Shown piece after piece: positions 36,803 to 47,949 of a stretch of DNA of 64,000 nucleotides. The notes under the pieces were generated by a model. It worked only from the letters and a program-made list of their open reading frames with translations. It searched no databases and had not been told where the DNA came from. Each line of letters begins with the position of its first letter. The stretch's first letter is position 1. The position numbers and the translations under genes are program-made. Source of the DNA: Phoronis australis (lineage: Eukaryota > Phoronida > Phoronidae); the NCBI GenBank assembly GCA_002633005.1, contig NMRA01000193.1:373173-437172 (forward strand). The letters are read 5' to 3'.

Positions 36803-36910
36803 CACGAGGCTACTTGGTGGGGGAACTTCTTGCCTCACCTGATTTGCAGTCAGTTTTGCACTTCGGAAAATATCAATGCAAAGGACCTGTCAATAATTCT
36901 AGTACTGTAA
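36803..36910 (+). CDS. Candidate terminal exon, plus strand
   Basis: A very good acceptor (tttgtcactcatttatttag) precedes a phase-0 frame of 35 codons, HEATWWGNFLPHLICSQFCT then SENINAKDLSIILVL, ending in TAA at 36908. An ATTAAA polyadenylation variant lies at about 36920. Another frame through the same exon (RGYLVGELLASPDLQSVLHF) is also open to a TAA and looks equally protein-like, so the reading depends on the upstream exon. Phase 0 is chosen because it joins exon 34902-35075. Confidence 0.35.
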   Translation, partial: HEATWWGNFLPHLICSQFCTSENINAKDLSIILVL

Positions 36911-37005
36911 TACAACTTAATTAAATATGTTAATAAGGTCTGAATACAATGTACATTCACCATTTACTTCATCCCACATCCATTCATACCGGCTTCCTCA
37001 TCCTG

Positions 37006-37529
37006 AAGGCCCTTTCATACTGACTTAAATCCGGTCTGAGCGGAGTGTCAACATAAGCTTCGAAGTTAACCGAACCATTCATACTGGCTTCGGTACTTAA
37101 CGGACGTTGAAGCAAACAGTAGTCAACGCTGTTGACATTGAAGTAATCGCAAGGTAGTGCTGATGCATCGCGTGCACGCTAAGATATTTTAAATGCCTAA
37201 CTTTCGCAAAATGGGGATATTTAAATTTGCTAATTGACATACAGCTTATTTCTAATTCGATTGATTATTTGAGGAAAATATGAAGAACTATTAGTGACGA
37301 CAATGCCCTGTAATTGTTGACGTTCACAGTGCACCCTGGCAATAACTTCCATGAGACCGAAAGTGACCGTTCATACAGCACTGCAGCGTCGACGCTCCGC
37401 TGTTAAATCGACCTGTTTAGTGCGAAATTAACTGGTGCTGTAAAGTTCGATTCAGGACCGAATTTAACCATTCACACTGACTGCAATTCCTCAAAACATC
37501 GATGGGTTGACATTAGTATGAAAGGGCCT
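37006..37529 (+). mobile_element. Family A TIR element
   Basis: Starts AAGGCCCTTTCATACTGACT and ends CATTAGTATGAAAGGGCCTT, a matching inverted pair. The inner order CCGGTCTGAGCGGAGTGTC, ACTGGCTTCGGTA, then TCGCAAGGTAGTGCTG is the same as in the 54.7-kb copy. It lies 750 bp from the inverted copy at 35.75 kb, giving an inverted pair. Confidence 0.87.
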
Positions 37530-40500
37530 TAACAGTCATATGCTCAAAAGTCAGTGTTTCACCAATGATGGGGTAAAGTACTCTTACATCAGAACAGCAT
37601 TAGGTAACTTAATTATTGTTAACTGGATCACCTTGGCAACTTGTAGGCCAAATTATGTTGAGTTCACATATGAGCAGTTGGGATGCTTCATTACTTTCAA
37701 ATTTCACAAACTAACAATTATGAATCCCTTATGTTCAGTTTATTTAGCACACCCAACCTAACTAATTTTTTTGTGAAATCGGTGGAGAACGATCGAAGTT
37801 GTTGTTTATGACAAAAACGTTCAATCTGTCAACCATATTGTGTCCTCAATTGGGAGATTCTAAGGTACAGATAACTAAATGCAGCCATTTAATGCTGAGA
37901 GAGTAGCCAGATGACCAGCTTTCACAAAAAGGTTATCAGCATGTGAGGCTGTACTTACATAACATGGTTACAATCTAAACAAGTACAAGCCATCAACACA
38001 GTCTTAGATGAAATGATGAGCACCAACACAACACATTATTTGGCAAAGTTTATGCCCAGTCATTTATAAAAAAAACTAAGAAATCGCCAATTTCATATCA
38101 TTCAGACAGTACCTGAAGTCCAATTTAGGTGGGCTGCCTTTCAACAGACAGAAATGGTACAATTATTCACTACCATCCACAAGCCGTGATTCACTACAAC
38201 AGTGTGAAAAGATTCGCGTGTGATGTCGCTGGCAGATAGTGATCCGGGCATCGCGAGAATGCCTTAACTCCGACACTTTCAAGCCGGGTGATAAACATTC
38301 CGTGACTTCTCAGCAACTTATCATCGACCCCGATTCCCTTATCAGCTAGTTTGATTACTGGACATTATTAGGCTGTTAGCACAGGGCACATTCACGAAGA
38401 AACACGTACCTATTAAAAGGCACAAAAAGATGCAATTTACACATATCAAATGGTAGGTTTAGTGACTCAATGATTTGTTCGATGAAACCTCAATCAACTC
38501 CAAGCCACAGACACTGTCGCCGTAAGGGATTATCAGGGATCATGGGTAAAATAGACAAGGAATTATAAGCGCTACTGGTGCAATAAGGTAGACTTAGCAG
38601 ACTAGAAAAGGGATCAGAAAAAACAGTTGCTGTAGTCTAGGAGAGTATTAATGGAATTAAAGAATTTGTACTCCCTAATATCAAATTGTATCGTCTCCAA
38701 AACAGTTGCAAGTACTGGCCTGACACAGAAGATTAAAGTAGAATTCATTACAATAAATAAATGTCAACTTTATACTACATGCTATCAAAATAAAATCTGA
38801 ATAGAAAGATACACAGCTAATCAGACAAGTAACAGTCACAGCCAATTAGCCAAATTTTAACCAACAAAATGACATAAAACTTGTCCAATAAAGCACCTAT
38901 CGCTGCATTGAAACACCTACCACGTTGGGAATACAACCACATGTTTTTTTCCAAGCAAACTCTGTCTAACCACACATCAAAAAGCAAAGCAAGGCAAACA
39001 ATGCCAGGGTTAGTCCCACGCCAGTTAATTCGTAGTTAAATTAATTAAAAGAACAGCAAAACGGAACATATTTGTACATCCAAGCAATGGACTACTGACA
39101 AATTGCTGTGAAGACAGGCAGCTCATGTTTATCGACCATACAAATGCCAGAGAAGTCAGGTAGGGTAAACGAGGAAGATTACCTGGTCTTATAAATACGA
39201 TATTAAAACAATAAGTAATTAAGTTGGAGATTTCACCTTGGTAGGGGGTTCAGCGATAACAAGGGACGAACTGAAACTATGGATAGCTGACCAGTATTAG
39301 GAAAGCTGTGTGAGAACATTTCAAAATGGGTGCAGATTCTTGTCGCTACCAAAAATCGCTTCCTATATGGTTTCAAACTGAAGAATAATTGTGCACTAGT
39401 AATAGCAGGTAAAACTCATCAAAACTGGATTACATATAGTTTTAAATCAGTCAGTACCCAATGAGACAAAGAACTGATTTAACAGAGCAGTATTCGCCAA
39501 ACTTATGAACTACGGTAGTTTTCTACTCAAATCCCACAAAAATAATTTCCAAAATTTTCATTTTTCCATTTTACAAAGTCTGATAACTTTGCTACATATA
39601 GTAGAAACTTTACCAAATATTGTTCTATGACATCTACACAGTACAAACTATGGTAGTTGAAGACTAAAATTTTCTTAACGTTTATGTGAAATTTGACAAA
39701 ATAAAAATTCATTTGACGACCATATTTGTGTGCAAAATAATTGAAGAAATACTACATATAATTTTAACCAAACTGCTTTCAAATGTAGGTCTCAGCAGGC
39801 CGACATCAATGCGTGCCAGATTGCCCAGGACAACTAAATTTGGGAAGCTGGCAGTCCAATCCACATGTGAACTCAGTAGCCTCAACTGCTGATGCCAAAT
39901 TCTGACAGTCTGCTCTCAACACCTGGTCACCTAGGCAACACATAGTCAGGGCTGGGGCGAAGAGCTGTTAATCTCCCCTAATCATAGGTAAGTGGCAGGT
40001 TCACAGCCAACCTGATCCCCTTCAGTAATTTCATCAACAAATTACAGCAGTTGTTTGCAGTTTCCCTGGATGTCTATCTTTCAATTTATCAGCAGCGAAT
40101 TCTATAACTAAATTAAATGTCCAATGTGGTATCATAGAGACAGCATGGGAATCTCATGAAAAGTTGTCCAATGTACTGTTTCAGCACTACAGCTTTGTGA
40201 CAGCTTGGTTATTTCTATTTCTACTGAAGCATAGAACATCAAAAATATTATTATCTTTCCACATGAAGGGCACATAATTTCGCGCTGTTGATACAAAATG
40301 TCTCTCAACTTCCTGATCATATGTGCTGTTTGGCATGTCCTGTGTTAATGCTGATGAAAAAATATTTGTATGACAACCAGATACACTTTCAAGCATTTCC
40401 AATAAAATGATCACCTTTTCAATTGCATGTACAAAGCACAATTCGCAATGAATGCAACCAAAAGGTCAACCCCGGTGAAGGCTGAGTGTGCAAGTGACTA

Positions 40501-40672
40501 TTCTGTAAACTACCTTAAAAGAATAAAGTGGCCTATTCCATACTGATATGCAAGTTGGACAAGGGGAATAGAAATGTTAATATACTAAATTGATGCCGTG
40601 AAGGCAACAGTAAGTCTCCTGATTGTTAGAATGATACAGCTGCAGAAACTCATGTAAACGCTGACAATTAAT
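37530..40672. other. Intron; no supported gene
   Basis: The block 38200-38560 is GC-richer, with several GATA-type sites (TTATCAGC, GATTATCAGG, TTATCATC) and no open frame; it may be regulatory. Frames at 39527-39712, 39686-39892 and 40187-40441 lack splice support. Confidence 0.35.
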
Positions 40673-40674
40673 TA

Positions 40675-43100
40675 CCGTAATCGTTCGGGTTAACGCCCTG
40701 GGCGGTTAAATTGGCAAACCCAAAAAATCGGGGATGGGCGGTTAACCAGACATGGGCGCTTAAACGTGAAATTTCAAGAAATCCAGGGTGGGCGGTTAAC
40801 CGAACATGGGCGCTTATTACGACAGGCAACCGCCCTGGGCGGTTAATCTTACCTGGTACTCGGAACGCGTAGTACTTTTCAAAGAGCGTTATCGTCACGT
40901 CGCCACATGACGAGAAAAATGTCATAACAGTGGATGATCCCAACAAAGATTCTCTTGCCCTCAGATTAGTTATTCACTGTTAAATTTACAGAATTACTGA
41001 GTAATAGCCCCGTGGCGTCCTACGGTCTTGTTACTTTGCCCTCTAGAGCGCAGACGACCAGTGACCACGCAGCCTCTACTTGGATTGCAACTATTTTAAG
41101 ATGTGACCTTGTTAAAGTGCGCGCGTGCAAGCTTCACGTGTTGCAGAGGTCACAGCAGACATCAAATTTATGGTTGCAGTCTCGTACTGAGCTGCCAAGT
41201 TCATAGTCTGAGAGCAGTTTTAAAATGAGTTGTAATAAAAGTTTGAAAAACTTAATTCAGATGTTTTTTGTGTTTAGGATGTTTATAGTCGACACTCTGT
41301 GACTCAATGACATTTTCAGCGTATGGTTCTGCGGCTAGCTGTTTTATCTCGACCGCCCGGCATTGCTCACTTGCCGTTGCGCCAAACATGCTCGGCAAAG
41401 AATTAGGCCTAAGACAAGAATCGGTGTTAAGCGGCCGTGAGCTACTCGTCAATCAAGAATAAAATTTCGAGCCACGACATAAATATGTGATAAAACGCCA
41501 CAAAACAGCGATGTTTCAATTCATTCTTAAACAATCGCCTTACCAAACTTCGTGGTGGAAAAACATTTATTTTTCATGCAAGATGTCCAGATTATCCTAT
41601 TTATATCACTTGCAATAGGCCTATCGCACTGCGGCACTGTTCGGTCTCGCTGTTAGCAAGCAATGTCTCAGTCGGCTGACAGTCGTGACTTGGAAATGCC
41701 GTCAAGTAATAAAACGGCCTCTTCCAATATGCATCTCGTTTTTTTATGGCCAAAGATAGCGGCGTGAATCAGCGCGCACGTAGGGCCTACGAGTGAGCAC
41801 CTGTCAATCACATGTTGGTGTCAAGGTAACATGCACTGCAAAGTGTGGGAACTTGCGCACGTGCACCAAAATGACTACAAAGTCACACATCAAAAGAGAA
41901 TAGCCCTAAGTAACAAAAACGGGCGTGACTATGTACTTTTAAGCTGTTGTTACGAAAGACCCAGTTCTTTACGATATTCCTCCGTTGCCAATGTTCCCCA
42001 AAACTGCGATGTCAAGTCTATTCCGATATTTCCCGCTCGATGCTCCCTAAGCCCATGCCCGTAGCTAGCTGTGTGCATCTCCTACCCACTATCGCCAATT
42101 TTCAGTCAGTCTACGTCGTAGATATTTCAGACTCGAATGGTAAGAAACTGGCCAATGTATAAACAAAATTATTCTGGATGGCAAAAAGGGGATGTGGAAA
42201 CGATATTTCACAGTCACGCTTATACGTGGGGGCTGACGCAAGAAAAAATAAAGAACAGCCAGCGACAATAGTTAAATCTGGTAACGCCAGTTTGACTGAG
42301 ATGCAGTAAGCAAAAAACAAAATTTGACTAGCTGTTTTTTATTACTTCAAGATCATACACAAACAAACATTATTGCCAACCTTTGAATTCAGAAATCGAT
42401 AGGCAGCAACGAAATCGGTAACCCAGTAAGGCACTTGTACTGTCCCTTCGGTCGCCACACGTCCTCTACAACCCGGCAGTTACATTCATCAAAATGAGAA
42501 TTTGAAATCTTTCCGTGAGTTGTGAGATTTCTTCAAAATACGAGAGCTTCCCACCTTAAGAGAATTTGGAGGGTTGGCAAAACCATTGTCACATTTGTCT
42601 GGCCTGATTTTTTCGAATATATATTTTATCTAGTGCACTGCAGACCGAAACTCAGTGCGGCAGACAAAGTCGCTGAAAGCGGAGGTTTTGACGCCGGCGC
42701 CGTTCTTAAACTTTGTAAACATGGGAAGAAAATAAAGTGACAAAAACGTTAAAGTATTATATTTTGAAGTGAGTCCATGACCCAAGACAAGAACTCCTTA
42801 CTTGTATTGTAATTCACATTGCTAAACCACCGTCTTGAAGGCCCGGCGTTGTTACGCTCATTGTGATCATCGATCTTTTTGTAAAAGTCGGGGAATCACC
42901 GTTTCCTTAGCACTGGGCGCTAAATCTTCATTCTTTAAAAGTACGGGATGGGCGCTTAACCGAGAGGTGGGCGCTTAACTGGAAATCTTCAAAAATCGTA
43001 GGGGGGCGCTTAACTGAGCAGTGGGCGGTTAAATCGAAAATCCACCTAAAGTAGGGGTGGGCGGTTAACTGAGCATGGGCGTTAACCCGAACGATTACGG
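40675..43100 (+). mobile_element. Family B TIR element, copy 2 (complete)
   Basis: Both ends carry the same 24-bp TIR (CCGTAATCGTTCGGGTTAAC plus GCCC) flanked by TA. The left terminal module is about 185 bp and the right one about 200 bp, made of some 14 TGGGCG(G/C)TTAA motifs in total. The 2-kb interior is CpG-richer than the genome, holds no transposase that I can see, and is unrelated to the visible interior of the 31-kb copy. It includes a 36-codon plus frame near 40870-40980 reading SVIVTSPHDEKNVITVDDP, which looks like a captured coding fragment, and a segment (41460-41530) that recurs at 63.72 kb. Confidence 0.87.
41460..41530 (+). repeat. Dispersed segment shared with 63723-63792
   Basis: TTTCGAGCCAC, then GTGATAAAACGYCACAAAAC, then AGCRRTGTTTC appear in both places in the same order and spacing. 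Here the segment lies within the family B interior. Confidence 0.7.
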
Positions 43101-43156
43101 TAGAACAGCAAGATGAGTAAAAAATGTGTCACTTTGTGAACTAAAAAGTCACAATA

Positions 43157-43460
43157 GATGCAACACACCTGTAAAATTCTTATGAATACAAGAAAGGCAT
43201 TGAGAAGCTTGATTGGGTGACCTGTAGCTCGCGACCTGCAGGTCACCAATACTAGCAATACTGTCTGGCATCCTGGTAAATATCCACGTGCTCAAAATAA
43301 TACAGGAAGGAAAGACAGGAGACAGAATTGTCTGGTAAAAGCCGAAAGGCCCATACATGCCTCACACACTGACAATGTGTCCTCGGTCATCTGCCTTTCC
43401 CTTAGGTAGGAGGTAAGTCTGAGCATGATATCAGGCCTCAGGAAGAAACTGGTTGTCACT
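43157..43460 (+). repeat. Dispersed repeat D, copy 1
   Basis: Shares with 58900-59190 the order GCCGAAAGGCCC, CTCACACACTG, GTCCTCGGTCA, then CAGGAAGAAACTGG. It begins near paired GCGACCTGCAGGTC motifs. Related GCGACCTG blocks occur at 31.0 and 63.4 kb. Confidence 0.6.
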
Positions 43461-43471
43461 GTTTCCTAATT

Positions 43472-44674
43472 ACTTGGCGAAATAAATTTCGCCAAGTATG
43501 TTGCTCTTCCACTAAGTTTGTTTTTTTGTTTTTTTTTGTTTGTTCGCACGATACGGGTCGCACTTTTCGTCCGATCATTACGAAATTTACACATAACACG
43601 TACTCCTAGAAGTACTGGAAGCCTATTGTTTTTCGTCAAAATCGAATCCAAGATGGCGGCTGTGGCGGCCATTTGTTTTCATTTAAAGGTTCAAATGCTT
43701 CTGGAGGCTACAATTTTTTACGTAAAAGGCTAAGAATCGGCACAGTAAATGGACCGGAAGTTTTCAACTACAAGTATACCGGAAATTGTTTACTTCCGGT
43801 TAAAGATGGCGGAAATATCGGCGATCGCGCATGCGCACCTCGATTTTGGCCTAAAACGTTTTCTCCTGTAGAGGGTGCATTACAAGACCAATTCCTTCGA
43901 ATTTTTACAGGTATTAGTTTCTTATGACATGCTATTATACAAAGCTAAAAAACCGGAAGTTGCTTTAAAGATGGCGGATCTGGCGCATGTTGACCCATTT
44001 TCAGTCGTGCTGGAGTGTGATTTTAAACGGGAAGAGAAAAAGACGTGATTTTTTGCATGTGGATTCTTTGAAGTATATTCTTTCAAATGGCCTGTAACAA
44101 TTTTTTTCTCAGACTTACCATTTTCGAGTTATTTGACTTTGAATTTCTTAAAAAAACTCAAAATTTCATTTTTTCGAAAAATTTACGGAATTAGGCGATA
44201 CCATCAGTTTGGATAGAATTTTGAACGGGCTTTCAGAAGATGTTTTCCATTTTTCACTAGGACGTCTACTTTTCGAGTTGAGATTTTCTGATAACGCTGC
44301 TCCTTTGTTGAGCGCTCTTGCTGCATTGATGTTGGTTTATCTTCTATTGAGCTAGACTGTAGCCTATTTCTTATTGATTTATGACATCTAAGTTCGTCAT
44401 ATGAATGTTGTGATGTTGTTCATCATCACCACCACCATCATCATATTCGTCATCATCGTCATCATCTTCGTCATCATCTCCATCGTTGTCTTTTCCGTTA
44501 ATTTCGCCAAGTGTCACTCAAGACTGTAGCCTTTTTCTTACTGATTTCGGACTTCTACGTTCGTCATGTGTATGTTATTATTACTTCTTTTGTTCATCCT
44601 CGCCACCATCGTCGTCATATTCGTCATCTTCGTCATCATCTTTATCGTCATCTTTTTGGTTAATTTCGCCAAGT
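43472..44674 (+). mobile_element. Family C TIR element with doubled tail
   Basis: The left end is a palindrome, ACTTGGCGAAATaaATTTCGCCAAGT. The sequence ATTTCGCCAAGT, the inverted TIR, occurs at 44512 and again at 44674, each after a GTCATCATC-rich microsatellite and a TGTAGCCTWTTTCTTAYTGA block, so the tail is duplicated with a period of about 162 bp. The interior contains three AAGATGGCGG motifs (YY1-like) and no transposase. Long frames over the tail arise from the GTCATC microsatellite. Confidence 0.7.
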
Positions 44675-44925
44675 TTCACTCCTCGGAGCGCTTTCATTTC
44701 CTCATTGTCCATTTGGATACAAGTTTTGGGCGATCTGCTAGGGTGTTTTTGTGGACAGTCGCTCAGTTCCCCCCGTCCTTCCATTTCCAGATATCACGTT
44801 GTTTTCATTTTCGACACTTGCCACATATGTGTTGTTTGTACACGTCAAGAATATTGCACCCTTCATACACGTTTTTGTTTTGGAGACCAAAATTCCCGTT
44901 TGACAACGTGGAAATTTTTGCAAAG

Positions 44926-45016
44926 TCGCATTTGGCGAGTCGGCGTTATGTTAAGCAAGCATCGAGCTTTGCATTACCCGAGGTAAGAGCACACTGTGAC
45001 CATTTTAAAACTAAAG
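44926..45016 (+). CDS. First recognisable exon of nested plus-strand gene
   Basis: A phase-0 acceptor (gtggaaatttttgcaaag) and a strong donor (ACTAAAG|gtaagtga) enclose 91 nt reading SHLASRRYVKQASSFALPEV and RAHCDHFKTK with one base left over. The frame is open further upstream into the microsatellite of the transposon tail, so the true 5' boundary and start codon are uncertain. An internal donor at CCCGAG|gtaagagc is an alternative. The left-over base continues correctly into exon 45225-45281. The exon lies 250 bp from the family C right end, which may supply promoter or leader sequence. Confidence 0.5.
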
Positions 45017-45224
45017 GTAAGTGACATACTTCAATATTAAACATCACTGCCTATCCACAACTATCTAATATATGCAACAAGGCTGCATGCATAAAAGTGA
45101 TATTTTATTCAGAGGAATAGGTTTATTGTTCCAAGGAGTGTAATGGAATGGCTAACAATTACAATGTGTCATTTGTGTCGTATCAGTGTTTTTCACCCGT
45201 CTCAACTTTTGTATATCGTGGAAG

Positions 45225-45281
45225 TTCACTGCCTTACGGAAACTGCAACAAAACGAACTAGGCAAGATGATTGGCAACCAG
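45225..45281 (+). CDS. 57-nt exon of nested plus-strand gene
   Basis: Acceptor ttgtatatcgtggaag and donor AACCAG|gtaaagac. With the carried base it reads VHCLTETATKRTRQDDWQP and leaves one base, which matches the two-base start of 45665-45719. The phase-0 reading FTALRKLQQNELGKMIGNQ is also open, but it would run into a stop in the next exon. Basic and polar; no domain recognised. Confidence 0.55.
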
Positions 45282-45664
45282 GTAAAGACTCTTATCTCTG
45301 CTTGAACACCATGACTTAATTTTAAAGCTCATTTATAGAACATGACAGCGTTGCTGACAACGCAAGACTTTCAAGGACAATCCCTTATGACTAGTGCACG
45401 TAGTCAACCACATGCATTTTATTTTAATTTTCGAAGCATGCATTAATCTATCACCTTTATTGTAAGTGAACAATAAACTCATCCAATCAATATCATTTCA
45501 ATTATGTATCATCCCTGGGACATCACACACATCTAATGGACTTTGATAGCTTTGTAATGACAATGTATTGCTTGCTGATAAATGTCAAGGCTTTTCACTT
45601 TACAAGAACCATTCTATTGTAAATTTCATCATAACACATATAATGGCAACTTGTAATTCACTAG

Positions 45665-45719
45665 GTGATGCATGTGGACCTGCAGCTCGAGTCCTACTTG
45701 TAGAAATGCCTACATTCAG
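45665..45719 (+). CDS. 55-nt exon of nested plus-strand gene
   Basis: Acceptor cttgtaattcactag and donor CATTCAG|gtaatcac. In the phase carried from the preceding exon it reads GDACGPAARVLLVEMPTF and ends with two bases of an Arg codon completed by 45911. The hydrophobic RVLLVEM run suggests an ordered strand or helix. Confidence 0.58.
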
Positions 45720-45910
45720 GTAATCACGTGGGTCCCTTATCACATGAAAAATTCCATGACTACCCAGAGTTTTCTGCTCTCAATCTATTCAGATGTTAAA
45801 AAGAGGGACCTGTATTAGCATCACCTAGTGAATATTGAGTCACCCATTCACAACTTTAACTGAATTAAAACTCTTTAGACTTAACATTATATCTTTTACG
45901 TTGTTTCCAG

Positions 45911-46064
45911 AAATTTAGGAGAAAATTTAGCACCTGTGATCAACTACTCTAAAGTCCATTACATGTGTAGGAACCTAACGCAGAGCAAGGTGATCAGTGT
46001 CTACAACCATTTCTCTACACGGCTTACTCAGAACCTGGGGCAAGATGTCACTGTTCTATCACAA
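45911..46064 (+). CDS. 154-nt exon of nested plus-strand gene
   Basis: A textbook acceptor (atcttttacgttgtttccag) opens a frame of 51 codons, NLGENLAPVINYSKVHYMCR, then NLTQSKVISVYNHFSTRLTQ and NLGQDVTVLSQ. The other two frames stop early. The donor at CACAA|gtactttg is weak. Other possibilities are the earlier AGCAAG|gtgatcag, also phase 0, or read-through to a TGA 30 nt later. Mixed polar and aromatic residues suggest a folded domain; no family recognised. Confidence 0.6.
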
Positions 46065-47136
46065 GTACTTTGCCTGTCAACACATGAATCCAATTGATGT
46101 TGTTATGTAAGCCCTGTGCACATGACTGTACCACCTTAATACCACCTTGTGTTTGCATGGACAGTTCACACAGATCAAGATTATCCGGTGCAATTTGCAC
46201 ACTTAATAAAGATGACAGGCCATGTCAGTTTGTGCTACAGCAAAGGGGTTAGGGTTACCAGCATGATGTAACAATGAAGGAAAAGCAATTATAGAAACTG
46301 CCTAATCATGTTAAGACCACTTGGCTAACAAGCTTATGGTATTCAAGGTCCTTCTGAATTCCTGTTAAGCAAATGAACTCAAGGGAAGAGAACACAGGAA
46401 GATCTATCATAGTCTGAACAACTAAATCAACCAACAATGAATTTTAATTATTGTGTTAAGAGGCTTACAGGCAACATCAAATGAGAACTTGTTCATAATG
46501 CTGTTCTTTGCGAAAATAAAGATCAAAGCCATTAATTCAACAATCCAGCTTTATAACTTTAAACCCATAGGTATTTGGCAGAGGTTCTTTATTTGCTTAA
46601 AGGTGACATGTAGTGTATTTTAATCCCTTTATCATAGCTGGTAGTTGGTCTTTGAACAGTCCTAATAACACTGTGTGATGACCACTTGAGACGAAAGATA
46701 TGTCATCACAACACTAACAAGTACTCACAAACACACACACACACACACACACACATACGCACACAGAAAGACAAACACACACGCATACAAAGACAAATAA
46801 CAGGACTAGCCAATAGGGGGCAGTCCTAGTTAGAAAGAAAGACTGAACAGGTGCATATCTTAGGTTCGCCTTTGGAACTTTTGATACACTTCCTTGACAT
46901 TGTGGTCAGATAAAATGTCGCTAATTACGGGCAGAAATACTTATTAAAATTGACCATTTTTATTTTCACGGACTTCTAACAACGTCACAGTTTTTTCAAA
47001 ATAACAAAGAACTTGTTGCTTACTCCCCCTCATCAGCAAAGCCTAAAGTGGCCAAAACATTTTGCAAAAGTGATTTTAACCTTGAGGGAAATTTTTATCA
47101 ATGGATGGGCCTGAAGAATGGAATTTCATGTGGTTT
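46065..47136. other. Intron region; no extra gene
   Basis: Holds a TGA that would end exon 45911 if its donor is unused, an AC microsatellite, and otherwise AT-rich sequence without paired splice sites. Confidence 0.35.
46730..46756. repeat. (AC)n microsatellite
   Basis: About 13 AC units, followed by a degenerate ACACACAYAC tail reaching about 46790. Confidence 0.95.
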
Positions 47137-47240
47137 TCAAAATAATTTTCCATAGGGGAAAGAGACCCGTATGTGGCCCCATAATCGTGGCATTGAGAGC
47201 TCTGTCTGACAGTGAAACTTATCCAAATTAACAACCTCAC
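47137..47240 (-). CDS. Candidate alternative terminal exon, minus gene
   Basis: On the minus strand a strong acceptor (catttcattgttgttgcccatctcag) opens a frame with a two-base start that completes a Gly codon from either 51380-51431 or 50781-50829. It then reads EVVNLDKFHCQTELSMPRLW, then GHIRVSFPYGKLF and TGA. Only the phase and acceptor support it; no donor inside and no clear polyadenylation signal were found. If real, it makes a truncated isoform that omits everything from 30147-30194 onward. Confidence 0.3.
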
Positions 47241-47870
47241 CTGAGATGGGCAACAACAATGAAATTGTCATAAACAACCAATTACAACTTGACAACAACC
47301 ACATACCTGCCCTGGATCTCCTGACAACAAGATGTCCCAACATAGCCTGACACTGCATTCCTGTATTGTCACACTCACTCACCAAACACAACACCCAGGT
47401 GCCATAAGCAAGACACCCAGCCATCACTGTAAAAATTACCAGCTACATCTTGTCACACATACCTGTCCCCTCATGCCTATCTTGCACTGAAACTCTGATC
47501 CCAGGAACCTGGCAACAAGACTTGACTGACATAACAAGCACAGGGATGCATTGCATGAATTTGAGACCGATAAACTGCATGATTCACCAACGTCTGCTCC
47601 CAGGGGAAAATTCGCAAACAGTAATTTGTCTCAAGTGGTTACAAGTGTAACATAATTTAATAAATGGGACCAAATTACATAGGCTATACTCCTGGACAAT
47701 AGTCTTTGAGAAGTAATAGGAAACGTGTGCCCATCACAAATGTATAAAGTCCATGCTGCAATATTAGCTTCCTAATCAAGTTCTCGTCTTACAAATACCC
47801 AACATCAAAGAAATGGCCAAAGGCTAAACACAAGTTTGTTACACATTAATACAAACCGTTTTTTTTGCAG

Positions 47871-47894
47871 GGCACCAACAGATTATTCTATTAA
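47871..47894 (+). CDS. Candidate last coding exon of nested plus-strand gene
   Basis: A perfect pyrimidine acceptor (aaccgttttttttgcag) is followed in phase 0 by GTNRLFY and TAA. This fits the phase-0 end of 45911-46064. The canonical AATAAA 43 nt after the stop is consistent with a terminal exon. Confidence 0.45.
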   Translation, partial: GTNRLFY

Positions 47895-47936
47895 AATTTA
47901 ACAAATGCTGTCTAGAGCAGATCACATGGCCTGTTC

Positions 47937-47942
47937 AATAAA
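47937..47942 (+). terminator. Polyadenylation signal AATAAA, nested plus gene
   Basis: Canonical hexamer 43 nt after the TAA of the candidate terminal exon, with the cleavage site expected 10-30 nt further on. Confidence 0.45.
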
Positions 47943-47949
47943 AGACTAT

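Noticed and set aside
36819-36840. 22-nt minus-strand micro-exon (CKTDCKS) with donor gtgaggca
   Set aside because: It would also bridge 52.6 and 30.1 kb in phase, but exon 51380-51431 does so with better sites, and adding both would break the frame.
44486-45024. Frames of 166 and 152 codons on plus and an acidic frame on minus
   Set aside because: They cross the GTCATC microsatellite in the family C tail; only the last part (from 44926) fits a spliced exon.
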